From NCBI RefSeq assembly GCF_000413435.1, contig NZ_KE340327.1, forward strand, positions 257,667-321,666: DNA of 64,000 nt, read 5' to 3'. The notes beneath the pieces were generated by a model. That model did not search any database. It saw only the letters and a list, made by a program, of their open reading frames with translations, and had not been told where the DNA came from. The translations under genes were made by a program, and so were the position numbers. Below are positions 1-9,396 of this stretch, in pieces. The stretch comes from Campylobacter ureolyticus ACS-301-V-Sch3b. GTDB lineage: Bacteria; Campylobacterota; Campylobacteria; Campylobacterales; Campylobacteraceae. The number at the start of each line of letters is the position of its first letter. Position 1 is the stretch's first letter.

Positions 1-722
1 TAACAAAAGAATCAGCTAAATTTATAAAAGAATTTGCTAAAAACAATAAAAATGCAAAAGGTATAATCTTAGATCTTAGAAATAATCCAGGTGGACTTTT
101 AGATCAAGCAATTGGACTTACAAATTTATTTGTTGATAAAGGTGTGATAGTATCTCAAAAAGGAAGAGATGCAAAAGAAAATCTTGAATATAGCGCAAAA
201 AAAGATGAAAAAATTACTGACTTACCTCTTGTTGTTTTGGTAAATAGCGGAAGCGCTAGTGCAAGTGAAATCGTAAGTGGAGCTTTGCAAGATTTAAAAA
301 GAGCAGTTATAATAGGAGAAGAAACTTTTGGTAAAGGAAGTGTTCAAGTTATACTTCCATTAAATGAAAAAGAAGCTCTAAAAATGACAATTGCAAGATA
401 TTACCTACCAAGTGGACGAACTATACAAAATAAAGGCGTTACGCCAGATCTTGAGGTATTTTATGGAAAAGTTCCTAATGATGATAAAGCATTTAACATA
501 AAAGAAACTGATCTAAAACAACATCTTGAAAACGAACTTCAAAAAATTGATGATAACAAAACAGAAAATAATAAAACTATAAACTTAGATCATAATAAAA
601 CAGATACTAAAGAAAAAGACAAAGAAAAAATAATAACAAAAAAAGATCTTTATGATGATATGCAACTTAAAACTGCTGTTGACACTATAAAGGTTTTAAA
701 TCTTACAAAGGATGGAAAATGA
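1..722 (+). CDS. ctpA: Carboxyl-terminal processing protease, S41 family (5' partial)
   Basis: Only the C-terminal part is present. The reading frame is open from base 3, so the true start lies before the window; the GTG at 144 is internal. The protein is a periplasmic serine protease that trims protein C termini. The visible part holds the S41 core: an [10 protein letters not shown] segment near bases 63-95, the nucleophile serine in [10 protein letters not shown] (around 243-272) and the general-base lysine in FGKGSVQ (around 327-350). A low-complexity Asn/Lys/Asp-rich tail follows. The gene ends in an ATGA overlap with purC, so it is probably cotranscribed with the purine genes, the arrangement I recall from C. 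jejuni. Confidence 0.93.
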   Translation, partial: TKESAKFIKEFAKNNKNAKGIILDLRNNPGGLLDQAIGLTNLFVDKGVIVSQKGRDAKENLEYSAKKDEKITDLPLVVLVNSGSASASEIVSGALQDLKRAVIIGEETFGKGSVQVILPLNEKEALKMTIARYYLPSGRTIQNKGVTPDLEVFYGKVPNDDKAFNIKETDLKQHLENELQKIDDNKTENNKTINLDHNKTDTKEKDKEKIITKKDLYDDMQLKTAVDTIKVLNLTKDGK

Positions 723-1432
723 CAAAAGACAAGCTAATCTATGAAGGAAAAGCTAAAAAGATGTGGAGTGTAAAAGAAGACGATGATCTTTTAATAGCTG
801 AGTTTAAGGACTCTTTAACTGCATTTAATGGTGTTAAAAAAGCTGAAGAAAGTGGAAAAGGTGCATTAAACAATAAAATAAGCACTGAAATTTTTAAACT
901 TTTGGAAAAACATGGCATCAAAACAGATTTAGTTAAAAAAATAGATGACACAAATCAAGTAGTTAAAAAATGTAAAATTATACCTCTTGAGGTTGTTGTT
1001 AGAAATATTGCAACAGGAAGTCTTACAAAAAGACTTGGTATAAAAGACGGCACAATTCTTCCTTTTACATTGGTTGAGTTTTGCTATAAAAACGATGAAC
1101 TAAATGATCCTATTTTAAATGACGATCACTGCTTGCTTTTAGATGCTGTTAAAACAAAAGATGAGCTTGAAGTTTTAAAAGCAGAAGCTAAAAAAATAAA
1201 TAAAATTTTAAAAGATTTTTTTGATAAAAAAGATTTAAAATTGGTTGATTTTAAAGTTGAGTTTGGAAAAACAAAAGATGGCGAAATTATCCTAGCTGAT
1301 GAGATAAGCCCAGATAGTTGCAGATTTTGGGATAAAAATACAAACGAAAAACTTGATAAAGATAGATTTAGACAAGATCTTGGCAATGTCAAAGTTGCTT
1401 ATGAAGAAGTTTTAAGAAGAATTTTAGGGTAA
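719..1432 (+). CDS. purC: Phosphoribosylaminoimidazole-succinocarboxamide synthase
   Basis: SAICAR synthase of de novo purine synthesis: ATP-dependent joining of aspartate to CAIR. At 237 residues it has the normal length of the single-domain bacterial enzyme. The N terminus ([12 protein letters not shown]) is the typical nucleotide-binding start. Later come [12 protein letters not shown], the DPILNDDHC motif and [14 protein letters not shown], all SAICAR synthase signatures. The ATG overlaps the ctpA stop by 4 bases, and purS begins 4 bases after its end, so translation of the set is probably coupled. Confidence 0.97.
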   Translation: MTKDKLIYEGKAKKMWSVKEDDDLLIAEFKDSLTAFNGVKKAEESGKGALNNKISTEIFKLLEKHGIKTDLVKKIDDTNQVVKKCKIIPLEVVVRNIATGSLTKRLGIKDGTILPFTLVEFCYKNDELNDPILNDDHCLLLDAVKTKDELEVLKAEAKKINKILKDFFDKKDLKLVDFKVEFGKTKDGEIILADEISPDSCRFWDKNTNEKLDKDRFRQDLGNVKVAYEEVLRRILG

Positions 1433-1436
1433 AAGT

Positions 1437-1670
1437 ATGAAAGTAGTTGTAAATATAAAATTAAAAGATTTAGTTTTAGATCCTGCTGGCAAAGCCACGC
1501 AGGATGCTCTTTGCTCGCTTGACTTTAATGTTAAAAATGTAAGAATTGGCAAGCAAATTGTTTTTGATCTTGATAAAAAAAATGAAGATGAGGCAAGAAA
1601 AGAAGTTACTAAAATGTGTGAAGAACTTCTTGCAAATACAGTTATTGAAGATTATGAGATAGTTTTATGA
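1437..1670 (+). CDS. purS: Phosphoribosylformylglycinamidine synthase subunit PurS
   Basis: Small subunit (77 residues) of the three-part FGAM synthase PurS/PurQ/PurL. It is thought to help pass ammonia from PurQ to PurL. The sequence shows the conserved PurS pattern: an early VNIKLKDLVLDPAGKA segment, then NVKNVRIGKQIVFDL, and an acidic C-terminal helix. It lies between purC and purQ and overlaps purQ by 4 bases (ATGA). The catalytic subunit PurL is not in this window. Confidence 0.95.
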   Translation: MKVVVNIKLKDLVLDPAGKATQDALCSLDFNVKNVRIGKQIVFDLDKKNEDEARKEVTKMCEELLANTVIEDYEIVL

Positions 1671-2341
1671 AAGTAGTAATTATAAAATTTCCAGGAACAA
1701 ACTGCGATGAAGATACAAAATATGCTTTTGATAAACTCGGCTTTAAGTGTGAGATAATAAACCATAAGCAAGATAAATTTTGTGCTGATTTAGTTGTATT
1801 GCCTGGTGGATTTAGTTATGGGGATTACTTAAGAACAGCTGCTATTTCTAAATTTAGTCCAGCTATGAGTGAAGTTTTAAATCATGCAAAAAAAGGTGGT
1901 TATATTTTAGGAATTTGCAATGGCTTTCAAATGCTTTTAGAATTAAAACTTCTAGAAGGCGCAATGCTAAAAAATAAAAATTTAAATTTTATTTCTAAAT
2001 TTCAAAATTTAAAAGTTATTTCAAATAACAATAAATTTCTTTCAAAATGCAGTAAAGATGAGGTTTTAAATATACCAATAGCTCATGGCGAGGGAAATTA
2101 TTATGCTGATGAAAAAACTATTAAAAGCTTAGAAGAAAATGATCAAATTATTTTAAAATATTGTGATGAGCTTGGAAACATAACAAATGAATCAAACCCA
2201 AATGGTTCAGTTTTAAATATAGCAGGAATTTGTGATAAAAATAAAAAAATATTTGGTCTTATGCCACATCCAGAACGTGCTTGTGAGGAAATTTTAGGTG
2301 GTAGCGATGGCATTAAAATGCTAAAAGGCTTTCTTTGTTAA
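1667..2341 (+). CDS. purQ: Phosphoribosylformylglycinamidine synthase, glutaminase subunit PurQ
   Basis: Class I glutamine amidotransferase subunit that releases ammonia from glutamine for PurL. The nucleophile cysteine is C84 in LGICNGFQ and the catalytic histidine is in MPHPER near residue 207. VVLPGGFSYGDYLR near residues 43-56 is typical of PurQ. The length of 224 residues is normal. The ATG overlaps the purS stop, and the 3' end overlaps the TTG start of the next gene by 7 bases. Confidence 0.97.
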   Translation: MKVVIIKFPGTNCDEDTKYAFDKLGFKCEIINHKQDKFCADLVVLPGGFSYGDYLRTAAISKFSPAMSEVLNHAKKGGYILGICNGFQMLLELKLLEGAMLKNKNLNFISKFQNLKVISNNNKFLSKCSKDEVLNIPIAHGEGNYYADEKTIKSLEENDQIILKYCDELGNITNESNPNGSVLNIAGICDKNKKIFGLMPHPERACEEILGGSDGIKMLKGFLC

Positions 2342-3597
2342 GAGTAGCTTTTTTACTCATTTTTACTAGTTTTGTTTTTGCACAAGACATTGATATAGAG
2401 TTTTTAAAAAGTGTAAAACCAGTTTCTTCAAATGAACTATTAGAAAAAAACTCAAACCAATCAGCAAAAACAACTGATGAAATTTTAAATAAAGATACTC
2501 TTACACTTGATGATTTAAAACAAATTGCTCCAAATGAAGATGGCAATTTAGAGCTTGATGATTCATTAATTTATCAAGAAGTAAGAGTGACTGATTTTTT
2601 ACTATCAACTAGAAATGTTCCTAAAAGTGTCTATCAAAATCAAATTTTTAGCATAAATTTCAATGCAGATATTCAACAGAACATAAGTTTAGATCTAAAT
2701 TTGACAGTTGATAAGACTCCAAATTTAGAGTGGCTAAATGAAGGAAAAATAAACTGGGATAAAGATATAAATGGCCTTTACTCAACTAAACTTTGGTTTG
2801 AAGCAAAAGAGACAAATGCAAGCTTGAGTAAAATTTCAATCATAGCAAAAAGAAATGGCGAATTTTTTCAAAAAGCAAACATAAGTCCAAAACTTCCTAA
2901 AATTCTACCTGTAGAAGAAAAGGATGGTTATGCTCATATCGTAGCCGATGAATTAAAGGTATTAAACTACAAAACGGCAAAATTTGATGAAAATTCAAAT
3001 ATTATGACTATTGAATTATCTTCAAAAAATGCAAATTTAAAAAGTTTTCATATAAATAGTCAAGATATCATAAGACAAGGTATAAATTCCACAAAAGGTG
3101 GATATCAAAACCAAAGAGGCTTTTACTTTGTTGTTTTTAAAGATGATAAAAAGAAATTTGATTTTTCATATTTTAATGCCAAAACTAAACAATTTGAAAG
3201 TTTTTCTTTAGGTGTTAAACTCGAAGTTGATGATTTGAGCACCCAAACAGAGCTAAATCCACAAAACGATCCATTTTATGCTTACAAAAAAACTGCTCTT
3301 TATGCGGGTGTTATATTACTTTTATTTTTATATATTTTTGGTAAAAATACTACTCCACTTATATTTGCTTGTATTTTAATAGCACTTCACATATATAACA
3401 AAGATCCTCATAATGTTGGAATTGTAAGCAAAGATGCAAAAGTTAAAATTTTACCTATTGAAAAATCAACTATTTTTTATATACCTGATAGTGATGAAAG
3501 TGTTGAAATTTTTGAGCAGAACAAGAATTACTATAAAGTTCTTTTTGAAAATGGAAAAATTGGCTGGGTAAATAGTCAATATTTAATTAAAAAATAA
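2335..3597 (+). CDS. Periplasmic/inner-membrane protein with C-terminal SH3-like domain, function unknown
   Basis: 420-residue protein with a secretion signal (MLRVAFLLIFTSFVFAQ), a long beta-rich middle region, two hydrophobic segments near residues 322-352 and a C-terminal SH3-like domain (about 360-420, ending GKIGWVNSQYL), as in bacterial SH3 domains that touch peptidoglycan. The start is a TTG inside the end of purQ; no ATG fits the signal peptide. I recall an uncharacterised periplasmic gene at the same place after purQ in C. jejuni (Cj0515). The topology suggests that both the large domain and the SH3 domain are periplasmic. A role in the cell wall is only an inference. Confidence 0.8.
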   Translation: MLRVAFLLIFTSFVFAQDIDIEFLKSVKPVSSNELLEKNSNQSAKTTDEILNKDTLTLDDLKQIAPNEDGNLELDDSLIYQEVRVTDFLLSTRNVPKSVYQNQIFSINFNADIQQNISLDLNLTVDKTPNLEWLNEGKINWDKDINGLYSTKLWFEAKETNASLSKISIIAKRNGEFFQKANISPKLPKILPVEEKDGYAHIVADELKVLNYKTAKFDENSNIMTIELSSKNANLKSFHINSQDIIRQGINSTKGGYQNQRGFYFVVFKDDKKKFDFSYFNAKTKQFESFSLGVKLEVDDLSTQTELNPQNDPFYAYKKTALYAGVILLLFLYIFGKNTTPLIFACILIALHIYNKDPHNVGIVSKDAKVKILPIEKSTIFYIPDSDESVEIFEQNKNYYKVLFENGKIGWVNSQYLIKK

Positions 3598-3615
3598 TTT
3601 TAAATCTTAATACTT

Positions 3616-3650
3616 AGTAAGTTGATAGTAATAATATCAACTTACTTTAT
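3616..3650 (+). terminator. Hairpin terminator after the pur/SH3 genes
   Basis: Perfect 12-bp inverted repeat: AGTAAGTTGATA at 3616-3627 pairs with TATCAACTTACT at 3635-3646 across a 7-base loop, followed by TTTAT. It lies 18 bases after the SH3 gene stop and before the htpG promoter, so it probably ends the ctpA-pur transcript. Confidence 0.75.
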
Positions 3651-3689
3651 AAAAATATATTATTTCTTGAAATTTTAATCACTTTGTTG

Positions 3690-3695
3690 TATAAT
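3690..3695 (+). promoter_or_regulatory. -10 box of htpG promoter
   Basis: TATAAT at 3690-3695 preceded by a T-rich stretch (ACTTTGTTG), the usual Campylobacter sigma-70 promoter form without a clear -35. It lies 32 bases before the htpG ATG (3728), which has an AAGGA ribosome binding site at 3717-3721. Confidence 0.65.
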
Positions 3696-3727
3696 CTGCT
3701 AAAAATTTGAAATAAAAAGGAATAATT

Positions 3728-5564
3728 ATGGAACAAAAACATGAATTTCAAACTGAAGTTAGTGAACTTTTACATTTAATGATTCACTCACTTTATTCAA
3801 ACAAAGAAATTTTTTTAAGAGAGCTTATATCAAATGCAAGTGACGCGCTTGATAAGCTAAATTACCTATGTCTTACAGATGATAAATATAAAGCGCTTTC
3901 TTATACTCCAAAAATAAATATTGAGTTTAATAAAGATAAAAAAACTCTAATTATAAGTGATAACGGCATTGGAATGGATAAAGAAGATTTGATTAATAAT
4001 CTTGGAACAATAGCAAGAAGTGGAACAAAGGGATTTTTATCAAATTTAAGTGGCGATATTAAAAAAGATTCAAACCTAATAGGACAATTTGGAGTTGGAT
4101 TTTACTCTGCTTTCATGGTTGCCGATAAAATAGAAGTAATGAGTAAAAAAGCTTTAAGTAATGATGCAAATATATGGAAAAGTGATGCTACAAATTTTAG
4201 TGTTGAACCAGCAAAAATGGAAAACTTTGGAACAAAAATAACTCTTTATATGAAAAATAATGAATTTTTAGATGAGTATAGACTAGAAAATATTATTAAA
4301 AAATATTCAAATCACATTCCTTATCCTATTTTTATGGATAAAAGCGACTATATCCCACCAAAAGATGGAGAAAAAGAGGGTCACACAGAGATAAAAAATA
4401 TTCAAGTAAATAAAGCAAGTGCATTGTGGCAAATGCCAAAAAGTGCTTTAAAACCAGCTGATTACAATGACTTTTACAAGCAAATCAGTCACGATAGCAA
4501 AGACCCACTTTTATATATACATACAAAAGCTGAAGGAAAAATAGAATACTCAACACTTTTTTACATTCCTAGCATTGAGCCTTTTGATTTATACAGAGTT
4601 GATTATCAAAGTGGCGTGAAGCTTTATGTAAAAAGGGTTTTTATAACCGATGATGAAAAAAGAGCTTTTGCCATCATATCTTAGATTTGTAAGAGGCATA
4701 ATTGATGTTGAAGATCTACCACTTAATGTAAGTAGGGAAATTTTACAAGAAAACATTATAATGCAAAGCGTAAAAGAGGCAAGTATTAAGAAAATTCTAT
4801 CTGAATTAAAAAATTTAAAAGAAAAAGATTTTGAAAAATACTTAAAATTCTACTCTCTTTTTGGAAAAGTTTTTAAAGAGGGACTTTATGGTTTTACACC
4901 ATATAAAGATGAAATTTTAGACTTAGCGCTATTTAAATCAAATAAAAAAGATGGTTTTATAAGCCTAAAAGAATATAAAGAAAATATGCAAAAAGATCAA
5001 AAAGAGATTTATTATATCACTGGAAAAAATGCAAATAATTTGAAAAATTCCCCTCTTCTTGAAAATTTTAATAAAAATAAAATTGAAGTTTTAATCTGCG
5101 ATGATGAGATAGATGCCATTATTATGCCTATGGTTTACGAGTATGATAAAACTCCTATTAAGCCAGTAACAAGTGCTGAATTTAAAGAAGATCTAAATCA
5201 AGATGATTTTAAAGAGCTTACAGAAAAAATAAAAGAGGCCCTAAAAGATGAAGTAAAAGATGTAAGAGTAACTTCAAGGCTTAATAAATCAGCTTCATGT
5301 TTGGTTTATGATGAAAATGATCCAGACTTTGCAACACAACAAATTTTAAAACAAATGGGACAGGATAATCTACCAAAAATTCTACCAATTTTAGAAATAA
5401 ACCCAAACCATGAAATCATAAAAAAATTAAAAGATAATAATATGGTATTAAACGATGTGGCAAAAGTTCTTTTAGGAGTTGCGAAAATTCAAGAAGGAAT
5501 CACAATAGAAAACACAGATGAGTTTACTAGCATTCTAACTAGTTTTATACAAAAAGCAATTTAA
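3728..5564 (+). pseudogene. htpG: Chaperone protein HtpG (Hsp90), split by a one-base frameshift
   Basis: Hsp90-family ATP-dependent chaperone. The first part (3728-4684) carries the GHKL ATPase domain: [17 protein letters not shown] and [11 protein letters not shown], then the start of the middle domain. The second part (4650-5564) resumes at [10 protein letters not shown] and [10 protein letters not shown] and runs to the normal C terminus. The frames join at the run of six A at 4656-4661: five A would read [15 protein letters not shown] without a break and give about 611 residues, the usual HtpG length. As printed, the product stops after 318 residues. All motifs on both sides are intact, so the lesion is recent, a sequencing error, or bypassed by slippage. 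The ATG at 4650 is not a natural start. Confidence 0.92.
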
Positions 5565-5569
5565 AAAGC

Positions 5570-5595
5570 AAAAGAGTAGATTTTTCTACTCTTTT
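5570..5595. terminator. Bidirectional terminator between htpG and the rhodanese gene
   Basis: Perfect 11-bp stem: AAAAGAGTAGA (5570-5580), loop TTTT, TCTACTCTTTT (5585-5595). T-rich on the plus strand and, by symmetry, on the minus strand, so it can end both convergent genes. It overlaps the last codons of the rhodanese gene. Confidence 0.8.
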
Positions 5596-5969
5596 ATAAA
5601 TTTATAATCATACTCTTTAGCTAATCTTTCAACGCCACCTTTTAAATTTACTACATCTTTATAGCCATTTTTATCAAGTAGTTTTGCAGCTGCGCTAGAT
5701 CTTGCTCCACTTTTGCAAATGACAGCTATCTTTTTATTTTTATCAACATTTAAAGCTTCTAGCTCATTTAAAAAATCAGCATTATAACCATTTTGAGTTG
5801 TTATAGGAACATTTAAAGCACCAGCTATATGGAAGCTTTTAAACTCTTCTTTTGTTCTTACATCAATAAGTAAAACATCATTTAATGCTTCAGGCGTAGC
5901 CAAAATATTTGAAATTTTGCCAAAAAGCACACAACTACTAAAACATAAAATAAAAATTATCTTTTTCAA
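5586..5969 (-). CDS. Periplasmic rhodanese-like protein
   Basis: 127-residue single-domain rhodanese with an N-terminal signal peptide (MKKIIFILCFSSCVLFG). The active-site loop is CKSGAR with C85, and VLLIDVRTKEEF is the usual rhodanese strand. These proteins move sulfane sulfur or handle persulfides; the substrate here is unknown. The start is TTG at 5969, supported by an AAGGA ribosome site 6 bases upstream. It stands alone, convergent with htpG; I recall the same neighbour in C. jejuni. Confidence 0.9.
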   Translation of the reverse strand: MKKIIFILCFSSCVLFGKISNILATPEALNDVLLIDVRTKEEFKSFHIAGALNVPITTQNGYNADFLNELEALNVDKNKKIAVICKSGARSSAAAKLLDKNGYKDVVNLKGGVERLAKEYDYKFIKE

Positions 5970-5996
5970 ATTCTATCCTTTTTATAAAGTTGATAT

Positions 5997-6002
5997 ATTA
6001 TA
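5997..6002 (-). promoter_or_regulatory. -10 box of rhodanese promoter
   Basis: TATAAT on the minus strand at 6002-5997, preceded by TTTTG, 28 bases before the TTG start at 5969. No clear -35. Confidence 0.55.
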
Positions 6003-6133
6003 CAAAATTATTATAAATAATATTATTGCATTTCTTTTTTATAACAAATATATAAATTTTTTATAATTAATAAAATTTATCTTATAATATAATTTAATTA
6101 ATGTTTTTTAGATTCGTTTAAAACTTATTGTGA

Positions 6134-6139
6134 TATAAT
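6134..6139 (+). promoter_or_regulatory. -10 box and strong ribosome site of aspA
   Basis: TATAAT at 6134-6139, 31 bases before the aspA ATG, with a strong GGAGGAG-type ribosome binding site at 6157-6164. The roughly 130 bases between this box and the divergent rhodanese promoter are almost pure A/T and may hold regulator sites, but I cannot name one. Confidence 0.6.
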
Positions 6140-6169
6140 TACTTAAAATCTTTAAATGGAGGAGAAAGA

Positions 6170-7585
6170 ATGAAAACAAGAAAAGAACACGATTTTATCG
6201 GTGAGCTAGAGATCTCAAACGATCTTTATTATGGTGTCCAAACTTTTAGAGCTGTTGAAAACTTTAAAATGACTGGCAGACAGATAAAAGATTATCCTTT
6301 CTTTGTAAAGGCTTTTGCTCAAATTAAAAAAGCAGCAGCCCTAGCAAACAAAGAGGTTGGTGTTTTATGTCCAGAAAGAGCTGATGCTATTGCAAAAGCT
6401 TGCGATAAGATTATCGGTGGTGAGTTCATAGATCAATTTGTTGTAGATATGATCCAAGGTGGTGCAGGAACTTCAACAAATATGAACGCAAACGAAGTTA
6501 TTACAAACGTTGCACTTGAGATTTTGGGACATAAAAAGGGAGAATATAAATACCTTCATCCAAATGATCACACAAACCTTGGTCAAAGCACAAATGATAC
6601 TTACCCAAGCTCAATCAAAGTTGCAGCTCATGCAAAACTAGATGATTTACTAAAAGCTATGGAGCTTCTTAAAAAAGAGCTTGATAAAAAAGCTAAAGAG
6701 TACAAAGATGTCATCAAAATGGGAAGAACAGAGCTTGAAGATGCTGTCCCTACAACACTTGGCAACACTTTCAACGCTTTTGCAAGCTATATCAAAGCTG
6801 ACATTGCAAACATTAAAAAAGCAAGAGAGCTAATGAGCTTTTTAAATATGGGAGCAACAGCGATTGGAACAGGAATTAATTGCCACCCAGACTACAAATG
6901 TGCAGTTCACAAACATCTTAGCAAAATCACAGGTGCAGAGTTTAAACCAGCTGAAGACTTTATAGCTGCAACTCAAGATACAGCAGACTTTGTTCAAGTT
7001 AGCGGATGCCTAAAAACAGCTGCAGTTAGACTAAGCAAAATTGCAAACGACTTAAGACTTATGAACTCAGGCCCAAGATGTGGTTTGGCTGAAATCGAAC
7101 TACCTAAAATGCAACCAGGAAGCTCAATTATGCCAGGAAAGGTAAATCCTGTTATTGCTGAAGTTGTAGGTGAGGCTTGCTATGAAGTTATAGGAAATGA
7201 TGTAACTATCATGCTTTGCTCAGAAAGAGGAGAATTTGAGCTTAACGCATTTGAGCCAGGAATTGCTTATGCGCTATTTAACTCACTTGTAATATTAGAG
7301 AACGCATATATAACTTTGGCAGAAAAAGCTATCAAACATTTGAAAGCAAAACCTGAAAATTGCCTAAATTTAGTACTTAACTCAGTTGGTATAGTAACTG
7401 CATTTAACCCAGTAATTGGTTATGAAAACTCAGCTTCAATCGCAAAAGAAGCACTTGAAACTGGCAAGTCAGTTGGTGATATCGCAATAGAAAGAGGACT
7501 TTTAACAAAAGAAGAAGTTAAAAAACTTCTAGATCCAAAGAGCATGTTAAATCCTCATATGTCACACACTGGCAAAGATAAATAA
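6170..7585 (+). CDS. aspA: Aspartate ammonia-lyase (aspartase)
   Basis: Converts L-aspartate to fumarate and ammonia. The length (471 residues) is normal for aspartase. The family signature GSSIMPGKVNP, which holds the catalytic serine loop, sits near residues 317-327; GQSTNDTYPSS, GRTELEDAVP and GGAGTSTNMN are further substrate-site motifs. The gene lies directly upstream of dcuA. Together they allow aspartate uptake, deamination to fumarate, and succinate export or fumarate respiration. I read it as aspartase rather than fumarase C because of the dcuA context and MKTRKEHDFIGELEI, which resembles aspartase N termini. Confidence 0.95.
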   Translation: MKTRKEHDFIGELEISNDLYYGVQTFRAVENFKMTGRQIKDYPFFVKAFAQIKKAAALANKEVGVLCPERADAIAKACDKIIGGEFIDQFVVDMIQGGAGTSTNMNANEVITNVALEILGHKKGEYKYLHPNDHTNLGQSTNDTYPSSIKVAAHAKLDDLLKAMELLKKELDKKAKEYKDVIKMGRTELEDAVPTTLGNTFNAFASYIKADIANIKKARELMSFLNMGATAIGTGINCHPDYKCAVHKHLSKITGAEFKPAEDFIAATQDTADFVQVSGCLKTAAVRLSKIANDLRLMNSGPRCGLAEIELPKMQPGSSIMPGKVNPVIAEVVGEACYEVIGNDVTIMLCSERGEFELNAFEPGIAYALFNSLVILENAYITLAEKAIKHLKAKPENCLNLVLNSVGIVTAFNPVIGYENSASIAKEALETGKSVGDIAIERGLLTKEEVKKLLDPKSMLNPHMSHTGKDK

Positions 7586-7599
7586 TTATATAAATAGTT

Positions 7600-7630
7600 G
7601 GTGTAAGGAAATCTTCCTTACACCTTTTTA
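7600..7630 (+). terminator. Hairpin with T-run between aspA and dcuA
   Basis: GGTGTAAGGAA (7600-7610) pairs perfectly with TTCCTTACACC (7614-7624) across a 3-base loop, followed by TTTTTA. A strong intrinsic terminator placed between two genes that act together, so it may work as a partial terminator that keeps dcuA expression below aspA. Confidence 0.8.
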
Positions 7631-7655
7631 AAAGCAAAATTTAAAAGGGGTTTTT

Positions 7656-9002
7656 ATGGACTTCATGCTTATTTTAGAAATAATCGTTTTACTTGGAGCG
7701 ATTTTTATAGGTGTCAAATTAGGTGGCATCGGCATAGGCTACGCAGGTGGTCTTGGTGTTATAGTATTAACCATTGGACTTGGTTTAAAAATGGGAAGCA
7801 TTCCTTGGGATGTTATTTTAATTATTGCTTCTGTTATTTCAGCAATAGGTGCAATGCAAGTTGCGGGCGGACTTGATTATTTAGTTCAAATTGCTGAAAA
7901 AATTCTTCGTAAGAATCCAAAGCACATAAACTTCTTAGCTCCTGCAGTTACTTATCTTTTAACTATCTTTGCAGGAACAGGTCACACAGCATTCTCAATG
8001 ATACCAGTTATTGCAGAGGTTGCAAAGGGACAAAACATTAAACCTTCAGTTCCACTATCAATCGCTGTCGTTGCCTCACAAATAGCAATTACAGCAAGCC
8101 CTGTATCAGCAGCTGTTATATTTATGGCTGGCGATATGGCACTTGGTGGACTTGGAGTTAGCTATCCTATACTTCTAGCTATTTGGATTCCAACAACATT
8201 TGCAGGTTGTATGGTAACAGCATTTATAATGAACCTTTTATGGAAACAAGATTTAAGTTCTGATCCTGTTTACCAAGATAGACTTGCAAAAGGTTTGGTT
8301 GCGGCTCCACAAAAAGAAGGTAGTTACAAAGAACTCCCAAAAGGAGCAAAAACTTCTGTTGTGATTTTCTTAATTGGAATTATTTTAGTCGTTTTATATG
8401 CTTCAGCTATAAGCCCTCAATTTAAGCTAATAGAAAATGTTAAACTTCCAAGAGATGGTGCGATAATGAGCATTATGCTAACAATTGGTGCATTAATAGT
8501 TATGATTTGTAAAATTGATGTTGATAAAGTTCCACTACAAAGCACATTTAGAAGTGGTATGACAGCGTGCATATGCGTTTTAGGTGTTGCTTGGCTTGGA
8601 GATACATTTGTATCAAATCACACTGAAGAGATTAAGGGCTTGGCAGGAAACTTGGTAAAGCAATATCCTGTTTTATTATCAGTTGCTCTATTTTTTGCTA
8701 GTATGCTTCTTTACTCACAAGCTGCAACTGCAAAAGCATTGATTCCTACAGTTATAGCTGCTCTTGGATTAAGTGCAACAAATAATGGAGATGTTTATAT
8801 CCTAGTTGCTTCATTTGCTGCTGTTTCAGCACTATTTGTTCTACCAACCTACCCTACACTTCTAGGTGCAGTTCAAATGGACGATACAGGAACAACAAGA
8901 ATTGGAAAATATGTATTTAACCACGCATTCTTCTTACCTGGTGTTTTGGCAATTGCCTTCTCAGTAGGCTTTGGCTTTATTTTAGCACCAATTCTACTTT
9001 AA
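7656..9002 (+). CDS. dcuA: Anaerobic C4-dicarboxylate transporter DcuA/DcuB family
   Basis: Inner-membrane carrier that exchanges aspartate, fumarate, malate and succinate. 448 residues with about ten to twelve hydrophobic segments. Family motifs are visible: FAGTGHTAFSMIPVI near residue 107, PVSAAVIFMAGDMALGG near 150, and a C-terminal LPTYPTLLGAVQMDDTGTTRIGKYVFNH segment split across the last loops. It follows aspA by 70 bases with its own ribosome site (AAGGGG). Assignment to DcuA over DcuB rests on the aspA neighbourhood. Confidence 0.94.
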   Translation: MDFMLILEIIVLLGAIFIGVKLGGIGIGYAGGLGVIVLTIGLGLKMGSIPWDVILIIASVISAIGAMQVAGGLDYLVQIAEKILRKNPKHINFLAPAVTYLLTIFAGTGHTAFSMIPVIAEVAKGQNIKPSVPLSIAVVASQIAITASPVSAAVIFMAGDMALGGLGVSYPILLAIWIPTTFAGCMVTAFIMNLLWKQDLSSDPVYQDRLAKGLVAAPQKEGSYKELPKGAKTSVVIFLIGIILVVLYASAISPQFKLIENVKLPRDGAIMSIMLTIGALIVMICKIDVDKVPLQSTFRSGMTACICVLGVAWLGDTFVSNHTEEIKGLAGNLVKQYPVLLSVALFFASMLLYSQAATAKALIPTVIAALGLSATNNGDVYILVASFAAVSALFVLPTYPTLLGAVQMDDTGTTRIGKYVFNHAFFLPGVLAIAFSVGFGFILAPILL

Positions 9003-9008
9003 GATAAT

Positions 9009-9036
9009 TAGTTGGGAATTCTCCCAACTAATTTTT
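9009..9036 (+). terminator. Terminator after dcuA
   Basis: TAGTTGGGA (9009-9017) pairs with TCCCAACTA (9022-9030) around an ATTC loop, followed by ATTTTTAT. It lies 6 bases after the dcuA stop. Confidence 0.85.
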
Positions 9037-9336
9037 ATATAACTTAATTTTACTTGCAACTCTTATTACCACATTGAGATTGTTTTTTTGATGCTTGATA
9101 TGTTTTACTAGTTACTAATTTTTTTACAATTTGTAAAACTTACTTTTGCGTATTTGGCTCTATATCATAACATTTTAAAACATAAATTTTTTAGTTATAA
9201 AATACCTATATTTCACTACTAAATTATATATTTTTCACACTATCAATTATAAAAAGCTTTAAATTATTTGAAATCTTTTTCCAAATTTAGATAATGAAAA
9301 TTTCTAAATGGTATGTACTTGCTTTTATCAACAAGT
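9037..9336. other. AT-rich intergenic stretch, no gene supported
   Basis: About 300 bases between the dcuA terminator and the racemase terminator. No gene with a ribosome site is visible. On the minus strand a 29-codon open stretch ends at 9050 with SQCGNKSCK; it lacks a credible start and could be a relic or chance. Confidence 0.5.
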
Positions 9337-9374
9337 TTTAACTTAAAACTCTTTTTTTAGAGTTTTAAGTTAAA
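9337..9374. terminator. Long inverted repeat at the 3' side of the racemase gene
   Basis: Perfect 16-bp stem: TTTAACTTAAAACTCT (9337-9352) and AGAGTTTTAAGTTAAA (9359-9374) with a 6-base T loop. It lies 22 bases after the racemase stop on the minus strand. There is no strong T-run on that side, so termination is likely but less certain than for the others. Confidence 0.6.
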
Positions 9375-9396
9375 TTAAATTTAGTATATATTTTTT

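Noticed and set aside
4650..4670. Programmed frameshift in htpG
   Set aside because: The shift needed is +1 on GAA AAA AGA, which does not form a standard -1 slippery heptamer, and no stop or stimulating hairpin lies at the site. A plain indel or tract-length change explains it more simply.
9050..9139. Minus-strand open stretch ending SQCGNKSCK
   Set aside because: 29 codons, no start codon with a ribosome site, next to terminators. Possible relic but within chance for this base composition.
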